Positions 24,886 to 31,093 of a stretch of 33,911 nt of DNA are shown piece after piece. The DNA lies in assembly GCA_910586215.1 (NCBI GenBank), contig CAJUGH010000041.1, positions 1 through 33,911 on the forward strand. The letters run 5' to 3'. This stretch comes from an uncultured Acetatifactor sp. (GTDB lineage: Bacteria; Bacillota; Clostridia; Lachnospirales; Lachnospiraceae). A model generated the notes under the pieces. The model saw nothing but the letters and a program-made list of their open reading frames with translations, did no database searches and had not been told where the DNA came from. The position numbers and the translations under genes were made by a program. The stretch's first letter is position 1. The number at the start of each line of letters is the position of its first letter.

Positions 24886-25800
24886 TTGAAGAAGGAAAAT
24901 AAGATCTTACTGTTGCTGCTTCTCCTCCTGGGCCTTACAGCCTGTGGGAAGGAGGAAGTACCTGGAAAAGGAACCATACAGGTATATTATGTGGGAAATG
25001 CCGAGACCAAGGTGGAACCCCATGCCTATGAATTGCAGGAGGTATCCCTGGAAGGGCAGGTGGAGGAACTGCTGGCCTGCCTGGCAACAAACCCCGAGAA
25101 GCTGGAGTACAAGGCTCCCCTTTCCATGGGATTTGGGGTGCTGGGCGTAAAGCTGGAGGAAGAGAGGCTGCAGCTTAATGTGGATGTGGCCTACCTGAAC
25201 CTTCCGGTGATCACCGAGGTGCTGGTGCGGGCAGCCATTGTGCGCACCATGACCCAGCTGGAGGGGATCCGCTATGTGGAGATTACCGTGGAGGGCGGCC
25301 AGCTCTACGACAGTATGGGCGTTCCGGTGGGATGGATGAGTGCGGAGCAATTCATCAACAATGACGGCAATGAGATCAATACCTATGAACTGGCCCGGGT
25401 GCGGCTCTATTTTGCCAGTGAGGATGGCACGAACCTGATTGCAGCCTACAGGGAGAAGCATTACTCTTCCAGCATGCCTCTGGAGCGTTTTGTGGTGGAG
25501 GAACTGATCGGGGGACCCAGTGGACAGGTGGAAGGCCTGTATCCTTCCATTAACCCAGGTACCAAGATCATCAATATCACCACCAGGGACGGGATCTGTT
25601 ATGTGAACCTGGACGACAATTTTCTCACGGTGGTGAACAATGTGCCCACAGATATCTCCGTATACTCCATTGTGAATTCCCTGGTGGAACTGAACAATGT
25701 GAATAAGGTGCAGATCCTGGTCAATGGAGAGGTTCCATCCAGCTTTTCGGCGGCAACCTTTGAGAGAAACCTGGATATTGTCATGGTTCCGGAGAAGTGA
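24886..25800 (+). CDS. GerMN-domain lipoprotein
   Basis: A 304-residue lipoprotein with two GerMN domains, the type found in sporulation/germination protein GerM and in LpqB-like proteins. The signal is a run of leucines ending in the lipobox LTAC. The first domain spans about residues 35-140, the second about 185-295 (PLERFVVEELIGGPS, then NPGTKIINITTRDGICYVNLDDNF). TTG 24886 was chosen: AGGAGA (24873-24878) is seven bases upstream, while in-frame ATG 24868 lies before that site. It follows the kinase stop by one base and is the last gene of the operon. Pairing with a kinase suggests an accessory sensor, as LpqB is for MtrB; that is an inference. Confidence 0.88.
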   Translation: MKKENKILLLLLLLLGLTACGKEEVPGKGTIQVYYVGNAETKVEPHAYELQEVSLEGQVEELLACLATNPEKLEYKAPLSMGFGVLGVKLEEERLQLNVDVAYLNLPVITEVLVRAAIVRTMTQLEGIRYVEITVEGGQLYDSMGVPVGWMSAEQFINNDGNEINTYELARVRLYFASEDGTNLIAAYREKHYSSSMPLERFVVEELIGGPSGQVEGLYPSINPGTKIINITTRDGICYVNLDDNFLTVVNNVPTDISVYSIVNSLVELNNVNKVQILVNGEVPSSFSAATFERNLDIVMVPEK

Positions 25801-25809
25801 TCACTTCCC

Positions 25810-25831
25810 GCTGCTTACGCAGCTTCTTTTT
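25810..25831 (+). terminator. Intrinsic terminator after the GerMN gene
   Basis: GCTGC, loop TTAC, GCAGC followed by TTCTTTTT, ten bases after the stop codon. A second hairpin, CGCAAC (25844-25849) with GTTGCG (25859-25864), follows. Confidence 0.65.
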
Positions 25832-25861
25832 GCTCATAAAAAGCGCAACTGTGTTGAGGTT

Positions 25862-26004
25862 GCGTTCCTTCAGTGGAAAATGTGTAAAGGGATGATCTTT
25901 TTTTCAAAAAGTTCAGCCAACGCCATTCGTAAAGTCGCGCCTGTGGCGCTTTTCGCTGCTTCGCAGCTTCCTTTACTCATAGACGGGCGTTCCCTCAGTG
26001 GAAA
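25862..26004 (+). repeat. Pair of 18-bp direct repeats in intergenic DNA
   Basis: GCGTTCCTTCAGTGGAAA (25862-25879) and GCGTTCCCTCAGTGGAAA (25987-26004) differ at one base and are 125 bases apart, inside the structured intergenic stretch before the second response regulator. Confidence 0.65.
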
Positions 26005-26068
26005 GCGATGGATGAAAATTTGTGCAAGCACGATTTTCATCCATACGATTTCCACTGGCTGAACTTTT
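25907..26068 (+). repeat. Nested inverted-repeat element with 13-bp ends
   Basis: AAAAGTTCAGCCA (25907-25919) and TGGCTGAACTTTT (26056-26068) are perfect inverted ends. Inside, CAGTGGAAA...ATGGATGAAAAT (25996-26019) pairs with ATTTTCATCCAT...TTTCCACTG (26033-26057), and GCTGC-TTC-GCAGC forms a small hairpin near 25955-25967. No ORF of note and no clear target-site duplication are visible, so a non-autonomous mobile element is possible but not shown. The element ends just before the regulator repeats at 26070. Confidence 0.6.
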
Positions 26069-26069
26069 C

Positions 26070-26110
26070 TTCATAAAATTCATATGAAATTCATACCAGT
26101 GTGCTAAAAT
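26070..26110 (+). promoter_or_regulatory. Direct-repeat-controlled promoter of the second two-component system
   Basis: TTCATA occurs at 26070, 26079 and 26090, the last two 11 bases apart, then after ten bases following the final TTCAT-A come the -10 box TAAAAT (26105-26110). No good -35 box exists at the usual place, suggesting activation by an OmpR-type regulator, which binds 11-base-period direct repeats. The same arrangement is found at 28914-28956. Confidence 0.6.
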
Positions 26111-26129
26111 GAAAATAACAGTTCAGTCA

Positions 26130-26186
26130 GTCCATGTAAATGGCAGAAAATCATGTCTGCACGATTTATACAGCATTTACATGGAC
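26130..26186 (+). repeat. Hairpin in the leader of the second response regulator
   Basis: GTCCATGTAAATG (26130-26142) and CATTTACATGGAC (26174-26186) are perfect 13-base inverted repeats around a 31-base loop, within the predicted mRNA leader. A CGCTC-TTTTT-GAGCG hairpin follows near 26194-26208. The start codon is at 26244. Confidence 0.6.
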
Positions 26187-26243
26187 GAAGGAAGCGCTCT
26201 TTTTGAGCGAAGGGAGCTTCGAAGCGGCAGAAAGGGAGATAGG

Positions 26244-26978
26244 GTGGAAGAAAAGAGGAAGATCTTGTTTTTGGAAGATGAGCCTACCATACGGGAGGTG
26301 CTCACGGAGTATATGGAATTGTCTGGATATGCAGTTACTGGCGTGGACCGGGGGGATGAGGCCATGGCCCTGCTTGGGCGGGAACATTTTGACCTGGCAG
26401 TGCTGGACATCTGTGTGCCTGGTGCGGATGGTTTCGCAGTGCTTACGTATATCCGGGAACACTGCCAGAACACGGCCACGGTGATGCTGACAGCCCTGGA
26501 GGACGAACAGTCCCAGATAAAAGCCTTCAACCTGTATGCAGACGATTACTGTATCAAGCCGGTGTCACCCTTGATCCTGTTAAAGCGTATGGAGGCCATC
26601 CTGCGGCGCACGGCCCAGAATAACGGGGAAGATGTGGGAAAGGGACTGGTGCTGAAAAAAGAGGCATACTGTGCCTACTATGACGGGGAGAAGCTTCCCC
26701 TTACCGTAAGTGAGTTTTTGCTGCTGCAGAAACTCTACAGTGAGCCGGGGCGGGTATTTACCAGGGAACAGTTGATCTTGAGCATCTTCAATGAGGACTA
26801 CATTGGCAATGACAGGATCATAGATGCCCATGTGAAGAACCTGCGCAAGAAGCTGCCGGTGTCCTGTATCCAGACGGTGATCGGGGTCGGATACAAGTGT
26901 GAACGGAATGAAGATTTTCTAAGGCCGGAAAGAGGGTGTGTGAACACCCCTCTTTGTACCCGACCTAAGAAAATCTAA
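26244..26978 (+). CDS. OmpR-family response regulator (second system)
   Basis: A 244-residue regulator. The receiver has the acidic DE pair (FLEDEPT), phospho-Asp55 in AVLDICVPG, Thr in VMLTALED and Lys in DDYCIKPVSP; the winged helix has LTVSEFLLLQKL, FNEDYIGNDRIIDAHVKNLRKKL and GVGYKCE. GTG 26244 follows AAGGGAGAT; an ATG at 26109 in frame would add 45 residues of non-conserved text inside the leader hairpins and is rejected. The last 20 or so residues past GVGYKCER are unusual, being encoded by the hairpin at 26904-26987. Its kinase starts 105 bases later. Confidence 0.92.
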   Translation: MEEKRKILFLEDEPTIREVLTEYMELSGYAVTGVDRGDEAMALLGREHFDLAVLDICVPGADGFAVLTYIREHCQNTATVMLTALEDEQSQIKAFNLYADDYCIKPVSPLILLKRMEAILRRTAQNNGEDVGKGLVLKKEAYCAYYDGEKLPLTVSEFLLLQKLYSEPGRVFTREQLILSIFNEDYIGNDRIIDAHVKNLRKKLPVSCIQTVIGVGYKCERNEDFLRPERGCVNTPLCTRPKKI

Positions 26979-26987
26979 GTCATTCCG
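26904..26987 (+). repeat. Long imperfect hairpin spanning the response regulator stop codon
   Basis: CGGAATGA...GATTTTCTAAGG on the left pairs with CCTAAGAAAATC...CATTCCG on the right, with inner arms AAAGAGGGTGT and ACACCCCTCTTT. The whole is about 84 bases; the stop codon of the regulator (26976-26978) is in the right arm. No T-run follows. Confidence 0.65.
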
Positions 26988-26988
26988 A

Positions 26989-27034
26989 GAAGAATGCCAA
27001 AGGCGGGCATTCTTCCCAGCGCGATTTTGCGCTT
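26989..27034 (+). repeat. Two further hairpins before the second histidine kinase
   Basis: GAAGAATGCC (26989-26998) pairs perfectly with GGCATTCTTC (27006-27015) around a seven-base loop. AGCGC-GATTTT-GCGCT follows at about 27019-27034. With the hairpin at 26904-26987 they fill the regulator-kinase gap. Confidence 0.6.
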
Positions 27035-27083
27035 TGGTTTCAAGAATTGTTTGCGCCGGCTTTGCGGGCACGGGAGGGTATAG

Positions 27084-28955
27084 ATGAAGCTTGGGCAGAA
27101 GAACCTGGTATACAGTATGGTGCTGGCAGGGATTATGCTGGCGTTCCTGGCGGGGTATTTCAGTTATATGCTGCCATCCCTGTATGTGGATTACTGTATG
27201 GAACAGAATCTGAAATCCATCCGGGAACAGCATGCAGCCTATATGGATACGGGTACGTATGACGGTATACAGGTAAAAAACGGCACGGCCTGCTATTCTG
27301 TGGAGATTCCCTTGGAGGGCAACTATCTGCGGGTGACGGGGAAGGCTTTTTCCGTGGAGGTGGAACTGCGGGAGGAGCGGCTGGTCCACATCCTGCAAAG
27401 ACTGCGGGAGATTTTACAGGCAGACTGGGCAGGAGGTGTGCAGCTGGAAAGAGATTCCCTGGAGGAAACCAAAAAGACAGACACCCTGGGACAGATGCAG
27501 GAAGAACTGGCAGAGGTGTTCCGGGAACTGTATGGAGAGACAGAGGGAGGACCCTTTCAGATAAGACTCCTGTATAGCAGGAGTATGGAAGAGGCTTATT
27601 TCAATGAAACCATGCGGTACCACACCTATTCTGATAACATGGTGATCCTGGAAGCAGGGGTGGAGGATGGGGAGAACAAATATACCAATTATATGGCTGT
27701 CCAGATGACAAAGGACAGGATTGTCTTATCCTTCCTTCCGGTGGTCACACCGGACATGGAGGAGATCAAGCCCATTGTGTGGCAGAGCCTTCCTATGCTG
27801 GGGGCTGTGGTGGTACTGGTGGTATTGCTGTTCTCCCGGGTATATTCCAGAGGGATTGTGGCACCTATTGTAGAGTTGTCCAACCATGCGGAACAAATGA
27901 AATATGCCAGGGATTTCTCTGTGGAGAGACTGGAAAGTAAGCGGAAGGAAAAGCAGGGGGAGATCCGGGAACTGGCTGATACCCTGGATGATTTCTATGA
28001 CAGGATCCGGGAGGGATATGGACAGCTACAGGCGAAGAATGCACAGCTACAGGCAGAGAATGAACGGGAGGAGGTATTCCTGCGGACCAGCGCCCATCAG
28101 CTTAAGACACCCATAGCCGCTGCCCTGCTGCTTGCAGACGGCATGATCCATGGGGTGGGAAAATACCAGGATGTGAAAACCTACCTGCCCAAGGTGAAAG
28201 AACAGCTCCTGTCCATGCGGAAGATGACGGAGGATATCTTATATCTGAACCGCTGCGTGAAAGAAATGGAGATGCAGATGCTGTCCCCGGGAAAATTGCT
28301 GCAAGAGAAATTAAGGCTCCTGGAACCGGTGCTGGCACAGAAACACCTGCGGCTGGAATATGGGCAAGGGGAGGAAGATGCAGGGGAGGAAGGGACGGGA
28401 AGAAGGGACGGGAAGAAGGGACGGGAAGAGGGGGAGATCTGTACGGATGAGAGGATGTTCACACAGATTGTGGACAGCCTGCTGTCAAATGCCGTGGCCT
28501 ACACGCCGGAAGGGGAGCGGATCAGCATATGGGTCAGCGGGGATGGCAGCAGGATCCGGATCGAGAATTATGGCACCAGGATCCCGGAGACACTGCTGCC
28601 CCGCATTTTTGAACCTTTTGTGGAGGGCGGCCAGGAGCAGGGATCCGGGGGAACCAGGGGACATGGTCTGGGTCTCTATATTGCCTCCTATTTTGCCAAG
28701 AAACTGGGAATCACCCTGTCTGTTGCAAACGGGACGGAGAAGGCAGAAGGGGACAGGAACAATGCGGACGGGACCAGAGAGAGCAGAAGAAGCGGGGCCG
28801 GGGCCATGGAAGACAGGGCCGGGGCGGCCGGTGAAGACAGCGTGGTGGCACTCCTTATCTTTGGTGAGACAGTAGCGGAAGACCTGGGAGGGGATGGGAA
28901 CCTGCATGAAAGCTTCATGGGAACTTCATCGGAAATTCATATGGATGCGCTATAG
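27084..28955 (+). CDS. Sensor histidine kinase (second system) with low-complexity insertions
   Basis: A 623-residue membrane kinase. It has spans at about 8-30 and 233-252 with a sensor domain between, a HAMP-like and coiled linker to about 330, and the phosphorylated His338 in RTSAHQLKTPIAAALLL. The ATPase has N box DSLLSNAVAYTPEG, a variant G1 (IENYGTRIP, Asn in the usual Asp place) and G2 GTRGHGLGLYIASYF. Two charged low-complexity insertions stand out: one around 430-452 encoded by a 13-bp triple repeat, and one around 552-592, Gly/Arg/Glu/Ala-rich, inside the ATPase end. GGGAGGG precedes ATG. Its last codons contain the regulator repeats of the next promoter. Confidence 0.9.
   Translation: MKLGQKNLVYSMVLAGIMLAFLAGYFSYMLPSLYVDYCMEQNLKSIREQHAAYMDTGTYDGIQVKNGTACYSVEIPLEGNYLRVTGKAFSVEVELREERLVHILQRLREILQADWAGGVQLERDSLEETKKTDTLGQMQEELAEVFRELYGETEGGPFQIRLLYSRSMEEAYFNETMRYHTYSDNMVILEAGVEDGENKYTNYMAVQMTKDRIVLSFLPVVTPDMEEIKPIVWQSLPMLGAVVVLVVLLFSRVYSRGIVAPIVELSNHAEQMKYARDFSVERLESKRKEKQGEIRELADTLDDFYDRIREGYGQLQAKNAQLQAENEREEVFLRTSAHQLKTPIAAALLLADGMIHGVGKYQDVKTYLPKVKEQLLSMRKMTEDILYLNRCVKEMEMQMLSPGKLLQEKLRLLEPVLAQKHLRLEYGQGEEDAGEEGTGRRDGKKGREEGEICTDERMFTQIVDSLLSNAVAYTPEGERISIWVSGDGSRIRIENYGTRIPETLLPRIFEPFVEGGQEQGSGGTRGHGLGLYIASYFAKKLGITLSVANGTEKAEGDRNNADGTRESRRSGAGAMEDRAGAAGEDSVVALLIFGETVAEDLGGDGNLHESFMGTSSEIHMDAL
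28391..28429 (+). repeat. 13-bp tandem repeat (three perfect copies) inside the kinase gene
   Basis: AGGGACGGGAAGA occurs three times head to tail at 28391, 28404 and 28417, with decayed purine-rich copies on both sides. Three units equal 13 codons, so the present number keeps frame; gaining or losing one or two would shift it. Confidence 0.85.
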
Positions 28956-28956
28956 T
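28914..28956 (+). promoter_or_regulatory. Direct-repeat-controlled promoter of the ABC-2 exporter
   Basis: TTCAT occurs at 28914, 28925 and 28936, an exact 11-base period, followed after ten bases by the -10 box TATAGT (28951-28956). The -35 position is poor. The repeats lie within the last codons of the kinase gene, and the -10 box overlaps its stop codon. Layout and spacing match 26070-26110. Confidence 0.65.
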
Positions 28957-29015
28957 GACAGTATCGACAGTAGCAATGCCGGATCTGGCATGCAAAAAGG
29001 GAGAGGAGACAGACT

Positions 29016-29903
29016 ATGTTGTTGTCCATACAGAATCTGGAGGTGAAGTACGGGACGGAGAAGGCGCTTTCCATAGAAGGTCCTATTGTCCTGGAAGAGG
29101 GGGACCGGGTGGGAGTCATCGGATCCAACGGCGCGGGGAAGAGTACCCTGGTGAAGAGTATCCTGGGGCTGGTGCCATACCAGGGAAGCATAAGGAGTGC
29201 CCTGCAGCCGGAGGAGATGGCAGTCCATATGCAGTTTAACGAATATACGGATGCCATGCCCGTAAAGTACATTATGGAGACGATCCTGGGCACGAAGATA
29301 TCCAGGAACCGTAAGCTGCAGGAACTGATTGCAGAATTTGAATTTGAAGGATGCCTGGGGAAGAAGTACACGAAGCTTTCCGGCGGCCAGAAACAGAAAT
29401 TCACCATCATCCTGGTCATGATGCAGGAAGCGGTGCTGACCTTCTACGATGAAGTCACTTCCGGGCTGGACTTTGAGACCAGGCAGAAGCTGGTGGAGCA
29501 CATGGTCCGCTGGTACAGGGACAAGGAGGACAGCCTGGTGATTGTGTCCCACTATTACGAGGAACTGGAACTACTTGCCAATAAGCTGCTGATCCTGGAC
29601 AAAGGCCATGTGGTGGACTATGGCAGGAAGGAAGAACTCTTTGGGAGATATTGCGGAAGGGCTGTGATGATCACGGATAATACCCCCCAGAACAGGGAGC
29701 TTTTTAAGGCATATGGGCAGCTTGCAGCCCCGGCCCACCTTCTGGCCCTGTCCTGTGAGAGCAGGGAAAAGGAGCAGCAGCTTGCAGACCTGTTCCTGCA
29801 GCACGATGTGAATTACAAGCGCAGCAACAGTGACATCGAGATACTCTATATCAATGCCAAAAGCAGATATGATGCCAGGCAGAACAAGGAAAGCGGGAGG
29901 TGA
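29016..29903 (+). CDS. ABC transporter ATP-binding protein (ABC-2 exporter)
   Basis: ATPase of 295 residues that energises the following permease. Walker A GSNGAGKST is at residues 36-44, signature LSGGQKQK, Walker B LTFYDEVTSGLD and a switch histidine in VIVSHYYEE. The C-terminal region of about 90 residues is an extension of the kind seen in drug and lantibiotic exporters. Its start follows GGAGAGGAGAC. It is 60 bases after the kinase stop and overlaps the ribosome site of the permease. The substrate is unknown; association with a two-component system suggests export of, or protection from, an antimicrobial. Confidence 0.9.
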   Translation: MLLSIQNLEVKYGTEKALSIEGPIVLEEGDRVGVIGSNGAGKSTLVKSILGLVPYQGSIRSALQPEEMAVHMQFNEYTDAMPVKYIMETILGTKISRNRKLQELIAEFEFEGCLGKKYTKLSGGQKQKFTIILVMMQEAVLTFYDEVTSGLDFETRQKLVEHMVRWYRDKEDSLVIVSHYYEELELLANKLLILDKGHVVDYGRKEELFGRYCGRAVMITDNTPQNRELFKAYGQLAAPAHLLALSCESREKEQQLADLFLQHDVNYKRSNSDIEILYINAKSRYDARQNKESGR

Positions 29904-29907
29904 GGAT

Positions 29908-30807
29908 ATGACAGGGAATAGGGAAGTAAGAAATGGGAGGAACAGCGCTGCACAGGTCAGGGAAGGCAATGGAGAAGGGGGAAAGGAAGCTGGGAGAGGG
30001 AACCGCACCGGGAAGAGCGGCAGCATGGCGGCAGGAAGGAGGCACAGGATCCTGTCCGGCCAGATGCTCCTATACGAATTCCGCAATACCATCGGGAACC
30101 CTTATGTGCATATCTTCGGGATCCTTATGCCTGTGGCTATGGTAATCATCATCTGCCGGGCTGCAGCGGCCCAGATGGATGCAGCTGCCGTTCCCTATGC
30201 CATCACGGCCATCTTTCTGGGAACAGGAGCCTTGATTCCCATGGCCACGGTGCTGATGGGGTATGGAATCTCCCATGCCCAGGAACTGGAGAAGGGAATT
30301 ATCCAGAGGATGGAATTGTTTGGGATCCGTCCCAGGGCTATACTGTGCAACCGGATCCTGTCGGAAGGAATATTCATGGGGATTGCCTATGGGATCTATT
30401 TTGTGACAGGGTATGTGGTACTGGATGTGCAGGCACCCAGATCCATGGGGGCAGTGCTCTACATCCTCTGTATCCTGGCCTATGCAGCCATCTGCTTTGG
30501 CCTGGCCCACGCCATCTCCACCCTCCTGCAGAAGTTTGGCGCTACCTATTGCGTGGTTATGCTGGTGTATTTCCTGTTTATGATACTGGGCGGTATGATG
30601 GGGATCACCTATGACCAACTGCCAGAGGCCATGCAGTTTGTGGCAAGGCAGCTGCCAGTCACTTATATCTGCCGGGATTTTAGCACTGTGTGGAGAGGGG
30701 AAAGCTACAACTTCATGCCCATGCTGCAGGCATACCTGATGCTGGGGGCCCTGACCGGGATCCTGCTCATTGGGGCCATGCGGCGGACCAGGCGGAAGCT
30801 GCACTAA
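29908..30807 (+). CDS. ABC-2 type transporter permease
   Basis: Permease of 299 residues with about six membrane spans (from about residue 65: HIFGILMPVAMVIIICRA; then IFLGTGALIPMATVLMGY, IFMGIAYGIYFVTGYVVL, and others to the end). It has the ABC-2 type layout with an ELEKGIIQRMELFGI loop before the second half. The first 50 residues are polar and Gly/Arg/Asn-rich; ATG 29908 fits GGAGGTGA, although a start at 30026 nearer the first conserved residues is possible. Confidence 0.88.
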   Translation: MTGNREVRNGRNSAAQVREGNGEGGKEAGRGNRTGKSGSMAAGRRHRILSGQMLLYEFRNTIGNPYVHIFGILMPVAMVIIICRAAAAQMDAAAVPYAITAIFLGTGALIPMATVLMGYGISHAQELEKGIIQRMELFGIRPRAILCNRILSEGIFMGIAYGIYFVTGYVVLDVQAPRSMGAVLYILCILAYAAICFGLAHAISTLLQKFGATYCVVMLVYFLFMILGGMMGITYDQLPEAMQFVARQLPVTYICRDFSTVWRGESYNFMPMLQAYLMLGALTGILLIGAMRRTRRKLH

Positions 30808-30823
30808 TTCCCGCGAGCAATGA

Positions 30824-30979
30824 GCCAAGTCAACAAGGTTGACTTTGTGCTGCTGTTTGCACGAGCATAAAGTCAGCAAGCTGACTTGGCGAATGCCGCG
30901 AGGGTCACATACCCCGCTGCTCTGCAGCGTTGCAAGCTCGATGCCCGCGCACTTTAGTGCGCTTTGCTTTGCAGCGGGG
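30824..30979 (+). repeat. Nested-hairpin element between the exporter and comEC
   Basis: GCCAAGTCA (30824-30832) and TGACTTGGC (30882-30890) enclose AGTCAAC-AAG-GTTGACT (30829-30845) and AGTCAGC-AA-GCTGACT (30871-30886). CCCCGCTGC (30912-30920) and GCAGCGGGG (30971-30979) enclose GCTGC-TCT-GCAGC and GCGCAC-TTTA-GTGCGC (30947-30962). From 30980 to 31093 I see only a purine-rich stretch leading to the comEC ribosome site, and no clear promoter. Confidence 0.65.
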
Positions 30980-31093
30980 TTGTTGACTGTTTGTGCCGGC
31001 TGCATCGGCATGACAGAACGGGCAGGAAGCAAAAGGAGAAAGCAAAAGGAAGGAAAGCAGAAGGAGAGGAGAAGGGCATAGAAGGGAGGCAGT

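Noticed and set aside
25907..26068. Transposon or MITE call for the 13-bp inverted-repeat element
   Set aside because: No target-site duplication and no second copy are visible in this window, so it is listed only as a repeat.
26109..26243. N-terminal extension of the second response regulator from ATG 26109
   Set aside because: It lies in the -10 box and leader hairpins, has no ribosome site, and the receiver domain starts normally at GTG 26244.
28391..28429. CRISPR-like array
   Set aside because: Units are 13 bases, directly adjacent with no spacers and lie inside a coding gene.
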